Shown here: positions 40,241 through 49,820 of the stretch, in pieces
Position numbering within the stretch: position 1 is the stretch's first letter
Layout of the letters: every line of letters starts with the position of its first letter
Origin: Pirellula staleyi DSM 6068
GTDB lineage: Bacteria > Planctomycetota > Planctomycetia > Pirellulales > Pirellulaceae
NCBI RefSeq assembly: GCF_000025185.1
Contig: NC_013720.1
Location: forward strand, 2,666,001-2,730,000
DNA: 64,000 nucleotides
Direction: 5' to 3'
The notes under the pieces: generated by a model
Databases searched by the model: none
What the model was told of the DNA's origin: nothing
The model's input: only the letters and a program-made list of their open reading frames with translations
Position numbers and translations under genes: made by a program

Positions 40241-42958
40241 ATGGATCGCGTCGCTCATTCACGAATCGCCATCGGGCTGGGGCTTTTGTGCCTCTGCTGG
40301 GGCGGCGGATGCGCGAGAGTGCAGGTTCCGGCCATCGATCCCACAGGGGCCAGTATCTTTTCCGGACAATCGACCACGCTGGCACCCTTTGATGGCCCGC
40401 TGGCCCGCTGGCATCGTGAAAAACATGCCGCCAATCAGGGGCTTGCAAGTGCTCCCATCGGGCAAGCTCCCCAAGCACCTTGCAATCCGCCGCTGGTGGC
40501 TGGTCCACCCGGCATGCAGCCGCCACTCCCTCAGCAGTTAGTGGTGCAGCCTTGTGGGGCGCCGCTGCCGGTGGCTCCACCGATTGCTGCTCCCAGCACC
40601 TGTCAGCCGCGAGAGTTGCCCCCGCCACCTGCCAGTTCGTTTGCACCGTCGTGCAACGAGAAGGGGATGCCCAAATCGCCGCAACTGCTCATCACTCCCC
40701 AGCGAATCGTGGCCCCGGTTTGCAGTGAAGTGCTGCTGGCCGCTGGCATCTGTGGTCCCGAGGGATACTATGTCACGCGCCGTCCGATCGAGTGGATGGT
40801 GGCCCAGGATGGCGTGGGGCAGATCGTGGCGATTGGTAAAGAGAGTCCTCTCGGCGTCTCGCATTTGCTGCGTGGTTCGCCCGACAAACTGGGGACCAAC
40901 TTCGCACTGGCACACACGTCGACCATTGCTCAGTGCATCGACAAAGGGACTCCCGACCCGAGCGACGATGTGAATCTCGGCAAGGGACAAAGCTGGATCA
41001 GTGTCACGAGCCCCACCGAGGGGACGTCGTACGTGACGGTGGTCGCTCCGAAAGAACATTCGTGGGAAACACGCCGCGCAACGGCCACCATCTACTGGAT
41101 CGATGCCAAGTGGACCCTGCCGAGTTGCCGCTTCGCACGGGCTGGTGAGAAGCAGGTTCTGACGACCGTCGTGAAGCGAAAAAATGGGGACCCGGTGGTC
41201 GGCTGGACCGTGCGCTACGAAGTGCTCGAAGGGCCGGAGTCCGACATCGGCGCGATGAATCAGCGCAGTATTGAAGTGAAAACCAACGAGCGGGGCGAAG
41301 CGACTACCGAACTGCTGCCCCGCAGTGTCACCCCTGGCATCACCACGGTCGGCGTGCAGATCATTCGCCCACAAAGTGTGCGCGGCGATCTGCCACAAAT
41401 GGTGGTGGGACAAGGTGTCGCCGCGATTCGCTGGAGCGCTCCCGGTCTGGTGGTTCATTCGGTAGGACCCAGCACGGTCGAGGCTGACGGCGCAATCAGC
41501 TACCGCGTCGAAGTGGCCAACACCGGCGATATCCCCAGCCCCGGGGTCACCCTCAGCTATACACCACCACCAGGTTTGACCGTGCTCAACAGCACGCCCG
41601 CTGCACAGCCGTTTGGTCAGCGACTCGAATGGCGTTTGGGAGATCTTCCGCCCGGTGGAGCGGCGGCGATCGAAATCAACTGCCGCGCGACACGAACAGC
41701 CGACATTCGCAGCACCTTCGACGCTCGCAACAGTGCTGGACTCACCGCACAAAGCAGCGTGTCGACACGCATTGTCGCCTCGGCTCTTTCGGTTGTGATG
41801 ACCGGTCCGGAATCGGTTGAAGTGGGTGGAACGGCCCAGTTCCGTGTCGAGGTGACTAACACCAGCAGCGCACCACTCACCAACGTTACGATCACCGATA
41901 ATTTCCCACCAGGTTTGGCCCATAGCGAACGTCAGCCGAGTCCGATTGTCCGCACGCTGGGGACACTCGAGCCGGGGCAAACAGGCCGTTTTGCAGTCAC
42001 GTTCGTGGTGCTTCAGCCAGGGCAGCACTGCCATCGACTCGATGTCACGGCCGACAACACCACGGGGGCGAGTACGCGCGGCTGTGTGACTGGCGTTGCC
42101 CCAGCCGCTGCTCCGCCGACCTTGTCGCTTCGCATGGATGGCCCTTCAGCGCTCGAAGTCGATCAGGCGGGAAGTTACACCGTTGATGTGTCGAACACCG
42201 GCAGCTCGAAAGCGACGAGCGTAATCGTGCGACTCGAATTCTCGACATCGCTGGCCCCGCGTGAGGCGACCGGTGGACGACTCGAACAGCCGGGCCAACC
42301 AGGGCTGACGTGGCAACTGGCCGAGATCAATCCTGGTGAAACAGTCCGTCTGCGCGTGAATTGTCAGGGACTGGCTGCCGATCAGCGAGCTGTGGTGAAA
42401 GCGACGGTGCAGAGCCGCGAAACGGTCTCCAAAATCGAAGAGTACGGCACACGTATTTCCGCTCGTGCTCCGGCTGTGCCAGCTCCTGTGCCGCCACGCA
42501 ATCCCGATCCAGCACCGGCCCCAGCGCTCCCGGCCCGACCAGCACCAGCCATTCCGGCAGAACCTGCTGCGGGAACCTTGCGTGTAACGATCGCCGAAAC
42601 TGCCGACCCGATCCAAGAGGGACGCAACACCACCTACTTGATCGTTTTGCGGAACGAACGAACGGTTGCCGATCGGGATGTCACCCTCACGATCGTGGCG
42701 AGCGAAGGACTCAAGATCGTCGGCATTGCCGGACCCACGCGCGAAGTGGGGGTCACCCCGGATGGTCGTCAGGCCGAGCTGTCACCGATTGCAGAAATGC
42801 GAGCCGGGGAACAGCTCCCTGCCTATCGCATCGAAGTGCAAGGGACCCGTCCCGGTCGTCAGGTGTTTCGTGTCCTGGTGCAAAGTGCGCGCGACACCGC
42901 AGGTCAGACCGTAGAGGTCGAAACGACCGTGAACATGGCGAGTGGGCTTCGTCCCTAA
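40241..42958 (+). CDS. Cell-surface lipoprotein with DUF11/CARDB-like repeats
   Basis: A 905-residue protein. The N-terminus (IAIGLGLLCLCWGGGCARVQ) is a lipoprotein signal with a likely lipidated Cys. A Pro-rich segment follows (~60-140). After a domain of unknown type, four Ig-like repeats of DUF11 pattern begin near residues 404, 516, 628 and 779. Each contains a phrase such as SYRVEVANTGDIPSPGVTL or QFRVEVTNTSSAPLTNVTI. A Pro/Ala linker separates the last repeat. Such repeats are found in surface or cell-envelope proteins. The start is uncertain: a TTG 33 bases upstream is also possible. Confidence 0.8.
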   Translation: MDRVAHSRIAIGLGLLCLCWGGGCARVQVPAIDPTGASIFSGQSTTLAPFDGPLARWHREKHAANQGLASAPIGQAPQAPCNPPLVAGPPGMQPPLPQQLVVQPCGAPLPVAPPIAAPSTCQPRELPPPPASSFAPSCNEKGMPKSPQLLITPQRIVAPVCSEVLLAAGICGPEGYYVTRRPIEWMVAQDGVGQIVAIGKESPLGVSHLLRGSPDKLGTNFALAHTSTIAQCIDKGTPDPSDDVNLGKGQSWISVTSPTEGTSYVTVVAPKEHSWETRRATATIYWIDAKWTLPSCRFARAGEKQVLTTVVKRKNGDPVVGWTVRYEVLEGPESDIGAMNQRSIEVKTNERGEATTELLPRSVTPGITTVGVQIIRPQSVRGDLPQMVVGQGVAAIRWSAPGLVVHSVGPSTVEADGAISYRVEVANTGDIPSPGVTLSYTPPPGLTVLNSTPAAQPFGQRLEWRLGDLPPGGAAAIEINCRATRTADIRSTFDARNSAGLTAQSSVSTRIVASALSVVMTGPESVEVGGTAQFRVEVTNTSSAPLTNVTITDNFPPGLAHSERQPSPIVRTLGTLEPGQTGRFAVTFVVLQPGQHCHRLDVTADNTTGASTRGCVTGVAPAAAPPTLSLRMDGPSALEVDQAGSYTVDVSNTGSSKATSVIVRLEFSTSLAPREATGGRLEQPGQPGLTWQLAEINPGETVRLRVNCQGLAADQRAVVKATVQSRETVSKIEEYGTRISARAPAVPAPVPPRNPDPAPAPALPARPAPAIPAEPAAGTLRVTIAETADPIQEGRNTTYLIVLRNERTVADRDVTLTIVASEGLKIVGIAGPTREVGVTPDGRQAELSPIAEMRAGEQLPAYRIEVQGTRPGRQVFRVLVQSARDTAGQTVEVETTVNMASGLRP

Positions 42959-43067
42959 AGCGCGATGCGTCCAACGTCTACGCTGTGTGGATGTTCATGC
43001 AGCGTGATTTGCACTACGTTCAAAGCAGGTTCCTCTCCCACGCTCTTCAGGCAGGTTGAGCACACTG

Positions 43068-43475
43068 ATGCATTGCTTTGTGATCTTGCGGCACGAGATG
43101 CCCGAGCGTGATGGGCGGACTTCGCACTTCGATCTGCTGCTCGAAGAAGAATCGAACGCGCGTTCGTTTGCACTCGACGAACTTCCGTCGGAAGAAGCTG
43201 GCGTGCATGCGATATCGCTCGAGCCTCATCGCCTCCACTACCTCGATTACGAAGGGGAAGTCTCGGGTGGCCGGGGGACTGTTACCCGCATTGATCGAGG
43301 CCAATATCGTCTGATTCAAGACGATGAAGAGATGATCATCGTGCGGCTCGATGGAACGGTCTATCACGGCATGCTCGCCATCGAGCGCGATCGAACGAAA
43401 GAGGGGCCTTACGAACATTTTCTCGTCAGCTTCGAGACGCTCGAGCGCCATTCACCTGCCGAGAGTTCCCTCTAG
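43068..43475 (+). CDS. Stand-alone LigD-type 3'-phosphoesterase domain protein
   Basis: A 135-residue protein resembling the phosphoesterase (PE) domain of bacterial DNA ligase D. It has FVILRHEMPERDGRTSHFDLLLE near the start (conserved His-x-Asp) and LHYLDYEGEVSGGRGTVTRI in the middle. In LigD this domain trims 3' phosphates and ribonucleotides at DNA breaks. No ligase or Ku gene is adjacent. An in-frame TTG 12 bases upstream exists, but the ATG was chosen as the simpler start. The match is by pattern; function in repair is inference. Confidence 0.72.
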   Translation: MHCFVILRHEMPERDGRTSHFDLLLEEESNARSFALDELPSEEAGVHAISLEPHRLHYLDYEGEVSGGRGTVTRIDRGQYRLIQDDEEMIIVRLDGTVYHGMLAIERDRTKEGPYEHFLVSFETLERHSPAESSL

Positions 43476-43496
43476 CAGCGAAAGCGATTCGAACTT

Positions 43497-44240
43497 TTAG
43501 TTCGGCGGAGTTTCGTCGAGCGTACGACCACTGATGATGATCTCACCTTCGGTCAGCACGATGCCGGTCAGCTCGATCTGCGGCTGATCGTGCGGAATCA
43601 CGCTCCGCAGATCAATGATGGCGACCGGGTCTCCTTGCGTTTCGTCCCAGCGCAACACAACACCATGCTCGGCGGCTGCGCGCGTAATCTGATCGAGCAC
43701 CTTCCGCATCGGTACACGCATGACGCCGAGCCGAACTGCTAACAGTCGCACAGCCAGTTCGTGGGGAACCTGCGTAACAAACGGCTCGGCCTCGATCGAG
43801 ACAATGGAGTTGGTGCCAGCCACTTTCGCACGGGCCGCGGCAAAGGCTCGATCCTCCTCGATCGCCACACGCGGCTGAGAAACGTCGGGCGGAAGCGAAT
43901 CGGGAAACTTCACCGGCAAGTCGACCTTCAGCCAACTGTTGATCTGATCGTCGGAGAGCCGCAACTCCCAGTTGCCATCGTGCCGCAGCTTGCTACTGAG
44001 ATCGAGAATCTCGCGTTCCAGCTCATCGGCGTTTTGCTTCAGCACTTCTGGTTCAAGAACCACTTCTGCTTCGGCATAGAACTCCGGAACGGTTTGCGAC
44101 TGCAGGTAGGCTATCACCGTGGCGGCAATGATCAGCAAAGCGGCTGTCGCAGACAACCACAGCAGCGCTTGAGCCCACCACTTCATACGACCGACCAGCG
44201 AGTGCCGCGAGAACAGGCTGAACTCAACTGGATTGTTCAT
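43497..44240 (-). CDS. Membrane-anchored protein of unknown function
   Basis: A 247-residue protein with one N-terminal membrane helix (~23-48: ALLWLSATAALLIIAATVIA). The extracytoplasmic part begins PEFYAEAEVVLEPEVLKQNADELEREI and continues with alternating strands. No domain was recognised. It lies 46 bases downstream of the 44287 gene in the same direction, and the two probably form one unit. Confidence 0.65.
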   Translation of the reverse strand: MNNPVEFSLFSRHSLVGRMKWWAQALLWLSATAALLIIAATVIAYLQSQTVPEFYAEAEVVLEPEVLKQNADELEREILDLSSKLRHDGNWELRLSDDQINSWLKVDLPVKFPDSLPPDVSQPRVAIEEDRAFAAARAKVAGTNSIVSIEAEPFVTQVPHELAVRLLAVRLGVMRVPMRKVLDQITRAAAEHGVVLRWDETQGDPVAIIDLRSVIPHDQPQIELTGIVLTEGEIIISGRTLDETPPN

Positions 44241-44286
44241 GGGGAGCGGTCCACGATGGATCTCAAGCGACGTTGCTTCGTACGTC

Positions 44287-44952
44287 TCAACGCGCCGGGG
44301 GATTGGATTGACGCCAACGTGTCACTTCAGCGAGCACCGTTTCGGCTGCCAGCAGCGGATCTGGACTCACTGCTTCAAATTGTCGCGTATAGGGACTCTG
44401 CGGAGCCAGCAGAACTTCGCAGTGAAAGCGATAATTCTCGGTACCTTCCACCACATGCAGCACCAGCGACTGGGCTCCCATTAGTTCCAAAGCTTCGCGA
44501 ATTTGCGCTAGCTGGGCCAAAATCTCTTCGCCAAACGGAGAAGGGGGAGCCGGGCTCGGGGAGTTTTCGAGGCCACCATCGCCATACACATCGGGGGGGC
44601 CGACGGGGGGCTGATTGGTCTCTGCAGCGCCGCGGCTGCCGAGTCGTGGGCCAGGTCCAAAGGTGGGTGGCAAGTCGCTCTGCCACGCTGCTTGTTCAGG
44701 TGTTGGGCCCGACGACTCCGGGGCAAACAGCGGCGCGTTGAAGCTCGCGGGGCTCGCGCCAACGTCGCCGTACGGGGTGGCTGTTCCGCCAGCAGCAGGG
44801 GCGGTAGCGCCATCGCCGACAATCGTTTTTTCTTCGCCGTAAAGAAACCGGTTGGCCAGTTCGCTCACCTTCGGGAGCGCTAGTACCGGCAACGCAATAA
44901 TAAATCCGATCAAAAAGATCGCACGTACCGTTAGTCCAGTCAGTCGAAACAT
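44287..44952 (-). CDS. Membrane-anchored protein of unknown function with Pro/Gly-rich linker
   Basis: A 221-residue protein. One N-terminal membrane helix (VRAIFLIGFIIALPVLAL) is followed by a ~90-residue Pro/Gly/Ala-rich linker and a C-terminal globular part (SLVLHVVEGTENYRFHCEVLL). The ATG at 44952 follows GGAG by ten bases; a longer frame upstream adds an unlikely leader. No family was recognised. It is first in a two-gene leftward unit with the 43497 gene. Confidence 0.6.
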   Translation of the reverse strand: MFRLTGLTVRAIFLIGFIIALPVLALPKVSELANRFLYGEEKTIVGDGATAPAAGGTATPYGDVGASPASFNAPLFAPESSGPTPEQAAWQSDLPPTFGPGPRLGSRGAAETNQPPVGPPDVYGDGGLENSPSPAPPSPFGEEILAQLAQIREALELMGAQSLVLHVVEGTENYRFHCEVLLAPQSPYTRQFEAVSPDPLLAAETVLAEVTRWRQSNPPAR

Positions 44953-45241
44953 CGCAAACAGTCTCCAGGGTGGCGTTTCTGCGCCAGGCGTTCGGAGTGT
45001 ACTGGCCCCGGCAGACCAGAGAAAGGCGAAAACCGTCGCCAGCACTCACTGCTAGCATGCAATTTGTGCGAACGATGCCACCCATCGTGAGACCAGCCCG
45101 CCTCCACTTCCCAGGGAAAGGTTGCGAGAGCCGGTTCCCTTGTCTCATAATGCAAGGAAGTCAGTTTGGCCTTGGAAACGATTGTATACCAAGCTGCCGG
45201 TGAGCAACTCACAGGCAGCCTCCTCTGTAGGAACGTTCGAC

Positions 45242-46009
45242 GTGAGCACGACCCCGAAGACAACTCGAAAAGCTCCGAGCTCCTCGTGGCGGTTGATACA
45301 GCGCATCCTCATCGGCCTTGGAATCGTCGTTTTTTTGGGGGTGGTCGGAATCTATGTCACCCTTCAGTTCGGCACCCAATCGGGGATCGAGTTTTGCCCG
45401 CAGACCTTCGAGCAACGTGCCTATTCGCAGATCAAAATTCCGCTGATCGGGATTGCCGTCAGCCAAAGGCACTACAGCGATGTCAGCAGCGCTTTTCAGG
45501 CGTTCGTCAAAACAAAAACCTACCTCCCCTTCGTGCCTGTGAACGCCAAAGTGTGGCAGGTAGTTCACGGCCAAAGTGGCCCGTTTGTGACAGCGCATTC
45601 CGACTGCGAGATCTTGCTCCGCTATTTCACGGCTCTCGATTCCAATAAACAGTCGGTTTGGGAGCAGTGGTCAGAAGCGCATCCCGAGCTCGCCAAAAAG
45701 TTTTGGCCTGTCGTCTCGAAGATGGCCGAAAACGACCTCTACATCCAAATCCCTGACATCATGGATCTGGCCCAGGATCAGGCTACTCTGGGAGTGAAAG
45801 AGTTCGAGGCCCAGCTTGGGAGCGAACTCGCCCGCATCTTGCTGGAAGAGGCATTGCTGTTGCAGGAGTACGAAGATCACGCTGCCGCGATCCAACTGCT
45901 CAAAGAAGGACTTCTCTACACGCCGGATAACGCTGCCATGAAAAAGGCCCTGGATGTTTCCCAGGCCGCAATCGGCGAGCAGAAAACCGAGGCCACCAAA
46001 AAGTCGTAG
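45242..46009 (+). CDS. Membrane protein with TPR-like C-terminus, function unknown
   Basis: A 255-residue protein. One membrane helix lies at ~20-40 (ILIGLGIVVFLGVVGIYVTL). The extracytoplasmic part has SGIEFCPQTFEQRAYSQIKIP, then a helical end (EEALLLQEYEDHAAAIQLLKEGLLYTPDNAAMKKAL) resembling a TPR. The GTG at 45242 follows AGGAA by eight bases; longer starts at 45200 or 45122 cannot be excluded. No functional family was recognised. Confidence 0.65.
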   Translation: MSTTPKTTRKAPSSSWRLIQRILIGLGIVVFLGVVGIYVTLQFGTQSGIEFCPQTFEQRAYSQIKIPLIGIAVSQRHYSDVSSAFQAFVKTKTYLPFVPVNAKVWQVVHGQSGPFVTAHSDCEILLRYFTALDSNKQSVWEQWSEAHPELAKKFWPVVSKMAENDLYIQIPDIMDLAQDQATLGVKEFEAQLGSELARILLEEALLLQEYEDHAAAIQLLKEGLLYTPDNAAMKKALDVSQAAIGEQKTEATKKS

Positions 46010-46079
46010 CCTGCGGTTGGTTGGCTGGGAACGCGCGAGTATTTAAGCATCAAAGTTTCGAGCGTCGACGCTTCACTGA

Positions 46080-47222
46080 TTACGAAGCGGTGCGCGAGGC
46101 AATGAGCGAGTCGAGCTCGGCCTGCAAGCGAGGCAGGATAGCATCGTAGGCATATTGCCCCAGTTCTGTGCTTCCGCGCTTCAGGTTCACAAAGTTCGGA
46201 CCGCACCACAGTCCCAGATCGGCGTCGTCGGTTTCGCCGGGACCATTCACGCGGCAGCCCATCACCGCAATGGTGAGAGAATGTTGCTCGGCATAGCGAG
46301 TCATTTCTTTCACCTGCTGTGCCAGTTCGATGAATGCCTGATTCTCGACCCGCGAACAGCTAGGGCACGAGATAATGTTCAGTGTTTTCAGACCGTAGTC
46401 GACCACACTCCGCACACGCCCGGCGGCGATATCGGCGAGAATTTGCCGACCGGCGGAAATCTCATCTTTTTTGCGGTCGTTAGGCACGGTCAGCGAAACG
46501 CGAATCGTGTCCCCAATGCCGCGGCCAATCAGCTGTTCAAACGCAATGCGTGTTTTGATGATGCCGTCGGGTGGAAGGCCAGCTTCCGTCACACCCAAGT
46601 GCAGCGGCACATCGGGACGCATTTCGGCGAACCGCTTGTTCACTTCGACCACTTTTTTGGGATCGCTATCTTTCAGCGACACGTTGTAGCGCGTAAAGCC
46701 GATCGAATCGAGCAGATCGCAATGTTCCTTCGCGCTTTCGAGCATCGGCGTGATCGAATCGTGCGGGTCGAACATCTCTTTTTTCGCGGGATCGACACTT
46801 CCGCAGTTCACACCGACGCGCATCGCGCAGTCGTTATCGATGGCCACTTGTGCCAGATAGCGGACCTTCTCTTGCCACGGCTTATGCGTTTCGTGGTGGT
46901 AAAGATGGCCAGGGTTGTAGCGAACTTTGTCGACATGCGGCGCCACGAGTTCCGCCAGGCGGTAGTTCTCTTGCAGGTCGACTGACAAGTTGGCTTTCGT
47001 TTGCTTACGAATTTCAGCAAGGGCCTCGGCGTCTTTTTTGCTATCAACAGCGATACGCACCACGTCGGCGCCGTTCTCATACAGGTCGTTCACGAGCGCG
47101 ACAGTGCCGTCGATATCTTGCGTGTGGGTGGCGGTCATGCTTTGCACCGCGATCGGATGCCCCGAACCAATGGTGCAACTACCGATACGAACACTGCGGG
47201 TCGGATTACGCTGAATCTGCAC
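46080..47222 (-). CDS. ispG: 4-hydroxy-3-methylbut-2-enyl diphosphate synthase (IspG/GcpE)
   Basis: A 380-residue enzyme of the MEP isoprenoid pathway. It converts 2-C-methyl-D-erythritol cyclodiphosphate to HMBPP with a 4Fe-4S cluster. The cluster ligands are visible as C286, C289 (CPSCSR), C323 (GCRVNGPGE) and the Glu at 330. The N-terminal TIM barrel is intact ([20 protein letters not shown]). Length is close to the bacterial short form. Nearby ribBA is divergent and metabolically separate. Confidence 0.96.
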   Translation of the reverse strand: MQIQRNPTRSVRIGSCTIGSGHPIAVQSMTATHTQDIDGTVALVNDLYENGADVVRIAVDSKKDAEALAEIRKQTKANLSVDLQENYRLAELVAPHVDKVRYNPGHLYHHETHKPWQEKVRYLAQVAIDNDCAMRVGVNCGSVDPAKKEMFDPHDSITPMLESAKEHCDLLDSIGFTRYNVSLKDSDPKKVVEVNKRFAEMRPDVPLHLGVTEAGLPPDGIIKTRIAFEQLIGRGIGDTIRVSLTVPNDRKKDEISAGRQILADIAAGRVRSVVDYGLKTLNIISCPSCSRVENQAFIELAQQVKEMTRYAEQHSLTIAVMGCRVNGPGETDDADLGLWCGPNFVNLKRGSTELGQYAYDAILPRLQAELDSLIASRTAS

Positions 47223-47377
47223 GGTCGCTACTTTCGACTAAAAGGGGCATCGACTTCCGGTTCGACACCAAGGCAAAACGTTCATTCCCTATTTTGTGAA
47301 ACCGCACTCCGCCCCGCAATGTCACTAGCCAAGGTGGTTGGCCGCACGTTTTCGAGCGATTGGCGGTTAAACCTGCA

Positions 47378-48337
47378 TCACGCGAGATCATCGGGGGGAG
47401 GAACGCCTGGGATATCCTTGCCGTAGAACCGCGTGATGTCGATTCCACTCTTCCCCTCGTCTTCGAGGAGCTTAATGCGGGCCTCGAGACGCTCGATCTT
47501 CAGCTGCAGCATCGGCAGGGCATTCACATTTTCGTCGATTTTGGGTGGTCGTGGGACGGGGGGATAGCCCAGGTGTCGCTGCAGCGCGGCAAACAGGTAG
47601 AGCGGATCTTTTTGGCGGTTCGCCCAGGCAATTTTCCCTTCCTTCTCCCCAAACAAGATCGGTTTTTCGGGAGCGGTGGGTGTTTCGCCCGGTCGCATCT
47701 GGCGGTCGTAATAGTGCTGACTCCGGACAAAAATCATGTCCGCAAAATCAACCAGCCCCACTTGGCGGCGCACGGTGAGGATCCATTCTCGCCAGTCGTC
47801 GTTGAAGATGGGGTCGTCGGCCATGGCGCCGAGACCCGGATCGTATCGCAGGCGGCTCCGGCAAAGGCACTCAAACTGATACATGAACACAGCTTGCGGC
47901 TGCGACGGAAGTCCCTCGGAGCGCCCCAGATAGTCGGCCAGTTGCTGCAGAATTCGGACGGCCACGCGCATGTCGAACCGGCCTCGCTCCGCTTCTGCTT
48001 CGTTCACGACGTACGTCTGAAACGGGGTGAAATAGTGGGGGAGCCGCGCCATCGCCAGCCCGATGCTTCCGGAGTGCTTCAGCTCGGCGAGCATGAAGTC
48101 GATGGCCATCGGAAGTCGTGTCGTGCTCAGGAGTTCGTGTCGCAGCTGTCCGAGCAACTCCTGGAGCGGAATATTCTCGGGCAAACGCTCGACGAGTCCC
48201 CGAAACAGGTGTGCCTGTTCGACATACTCCTCGCGCGCCAGGAGTTGTGTGCTGCGCCGCGTGTTTTTTTTCGACTCGCCTGAACTTCCCAAGCGTCGTT
48301 CCTCTCTGTGCTCGAGACAATCGACTCCTGCCGCCAC
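47378..48337 (-). CDS. Conserved soluble protein of unknown function
   Basis: A 319-residue protein without a signal or membrane helix. Helical segments with conserved-looking phrases dominate: LFRGLVERLPENIPLQELLGQLRHELLSTTRLPMAIDFMLAELKHSG, RYDPGLGAMADDPIFNDDWREWI and a short C-terminal coiled coil (LPMLQLKIERLEARIKLLED). No domain was recognised. The GTG at 48337 is the longest start; a downstream start is possible. It diverges from ribBA, with about 120 bases between the two starts. Confidence 0.65.
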   Translation of the reverse strand: MAAGVDCLEHREERRLGSSGESKKNTRRSTQLLAREEYVEQAHLFRGLVERLPENIPLQELLGQLRHELLSTTRLPMAIDFMLAELKHSGSIGLAMARLPHYFTPFQTYVVNEAEAERGRFDMRVAVRILQQLADYLGRSEGLPSQPQAVFMYQFECLCRSRLRYDPGLGAMADDPIFNDDWREWILTVRRQVGLVDFADMIFVRSQHYYDRQMRPGETPTAPEKPILFGEKEGKIAWANRQKDPLYLFAALQRHLGYPPVPRPPKIDENVNALPMLQLKIERLEARIKLLEDEGKSGIDITRFYGKDIPGVPPPDDLA

Positions 48338-48457
48338 TTTGCCTCGCCTTCTATACTAACAGAGATAAGCTCGGCGGTCAGTTTCGAACCTGAGCCGGGC
48401 TTGTGCGGGGCCAACAGGCGGCGTCCTGCAGTTGCGACTGTTTGCGAAGGAGATCCC

Positions 48458-49669
48458 TTGGAAGCTGAATTTTCGACAGTGCCCGAAGCGGTGGATGCCA
48501 TTGCCCGGGGTGAAGTGATCATCGTGGTGGATGCCGAAGATCGCGAGAACGAAGGGGATTTCATCTGCGCAGCCGAGAAAGCGACCCCCGAGCTCGTGAA
48601 CTTCATCCTTTCGGGACGGGGCGAATTCTGCGCACCGATTCTCCCTGATACGGCCCGTCGACTGCAGCTGATTCCGATTGTCGATCTTAATACAGCGCCG
48701 CTGGGAACCGGTTTCTTAACACCCATCGATCATCGCACCGCCAAGACCGGCATTACGGTCGACGAACGGGCCCGCACTGTGCGCGCAATGGCCGACGGAA
48801 CGAGCCTCGCCGCTGAATTCGTCCGTCCCGGGCATGTTCATCCGCTGCTCGCTAAAGAAGGTGGCGTGCTCCGCCGAGCAGGGCACACCGAAGCGGCTGT
48901 CGACCTCTGCCGCATGGCAGGTTGTGCGCCAGTCGGTGTGTTGTGCGAAATTCTCGACGACAGTGGCGAGCGGGCCACCCGCGAGCAACTCCTCGAGCTT
49001 GCTAAAAAACATTCGCTCAAAATCATCTCGATCGAACAGCTGATCGCGCATCGTCGCGTGAGTGAAAAGCTGGTGACACGGATCGCTCAGGCACAAATTC
49101 CGACCGGACAATTTGGCGACTTCACGATCATTGCTTACGAAGTGAAATTCGAAACGCAAACGCCCGTTGTGCTGGTGAAAGGGGACCTGACGAGTGTCGA
49201 AGCGCCGCTGGTACGCCTCCATTCGAGCTGCTTCACAGGCGACTTGCTCGACTCGCTCCGCTGCGATTGCGGCGATCAGCTGAAGAAGGCGCTCGAAATG
49301 ATCCGCGATGAAAAAGTGGGTGTGCTCGTCTACTTGCCACAAGAAGGGCGAGGGATTGGCCTCGTGGAAAAGATCAAAGCCTACGACCTGCAAGAGCGCG
49401 GGCTCGATACGGTCGAAGCCAACACGGCCCTTGGCTACAAAGCCGACATGCGCGACTATGGAGTGGGCATTCAGATCCTCAAGGACCTGGGGCTGTCCAA
49501 GGTCCGGCTGATGACGAATAACCCCAAAAAGACCGACGCCTTTATCTATGGCGGCTTCAGTCTGGAAGTGGTCGATCAGGTTCCGATTATCACCGAATCC
49601 AACCCCCACAACGCCAAGTATCTTGCTACCAAACGCGACAAAATGGGGCACAAACTGCCGACCGAATAA
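48458..49669 (+). CDS. ribBA: RibBA: bifunctional DHBP synthase / GTP cyclohydrolase II
   Basis: A 403-residue riboflavin enzyme. The N-terminal RibB half makes 3,4-dihydroxy-2-butanone 4-phosphate (metal and substrate residues in DAEDRENEGDF, residues 25-35; then RPGHVHPLLAKEGGVLRRAGHTEAAVDL). The C-terminal RibA half opens GTP (zinc cysteines in HSSCFTGDLLDSLRCDCGDQ, then LPQEGRGIGLVEKIKAYDLQ, and MTNNPKKTDA). The start is set at a TTG five bases after AAGGAG, where the family's N-terminus begins; the longer upstream ATG frame adds 50 residues unlike RibB. A TATACT at 48352 could be a -10 box. No FMN riboswitch pattern was seen. Confidence 0.95.
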   Translation: MEAEFSTVPEAVDAIARGEVIIVVDAEDRENEGDFICAAEKATPELVNFILSGRGEFCAPILPDTARRLQLIPIVDLNTAPLGTGFLTPIDHRTAKTGITVDERARTVRAMADGTSLAAEFVRPGHVHPLLAKEGGVLRRAGHTEAAVDLCRMAGCAPVGVLCEILDDSGERATREQLLELAKKHSLKIISIEQLIAHRRVSEKLVTRIAQAQIPTGQFGDFTIIAYEVKFETQTPVVLVKGDLTSVEAPLVRLHSSCFTGDLLDSLRCDCGDQLKKALEMIRDEKVGVLVYLPQEGRGIGLVEKIKAYDLQERGLDTVEANTALGYKADMRDYGVGIQILKDLGLSKVRLMTNNPKKTDAFIYGGFSLEVVDQVPIITESNPHNAKYLATKRDKMGHKLPTE

Positions 49670-49691
49670 TCGCTGCAAGATAGAACGCAAA

Positions 49692-49726
49692 AGGCCGAAA
49701 TCGCAAGAGAAATGCGATCTTGGCCT
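49692..49726. terminator. Imperfect hairpin after ribBA
   Basis: Arms AGGCCGAAATCGCA (49692-49705) and TGCGATCTTGGCCT (49713-49726) pair at 12 of 14 positions with a 7-base loop. No T-run follows, so termination is likely but not certain. Confidence 0.4.
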
Positions 49727-49820
49727 GCGATGGTTTACAAATCTTTCGCTGCTAAATGCGTGCTGAATTTCGCCTCACAAAGTCACTCAAGTCCGCTGAT
49801 GTGAGTGAGTCGATAAGCGA

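Noticed and set aside
40538-42034. 498-residue leftward open frame
   Set aside because: It is the complement of the DUF11-repeat lipoprotein gene; the sequence is His/Arg/Cys-rich with no motif or start site.
46061-46072. 12-bp palindrome AGCGTCGACGCT after ispG
   Set aside because: No T-run and no nearby start; probably chance in GC-rich DNA, so not listed as a feature.
48338-48457. Possible FMN riboswitch before ribBA
   Set aside because: The leader lacks the conserved FMN-aptamer core words and is too short for the full element.
48716-49690. 324-residue leftward open frame
   Set aside because: It is antisense to ribBA and has no recognisable motif.
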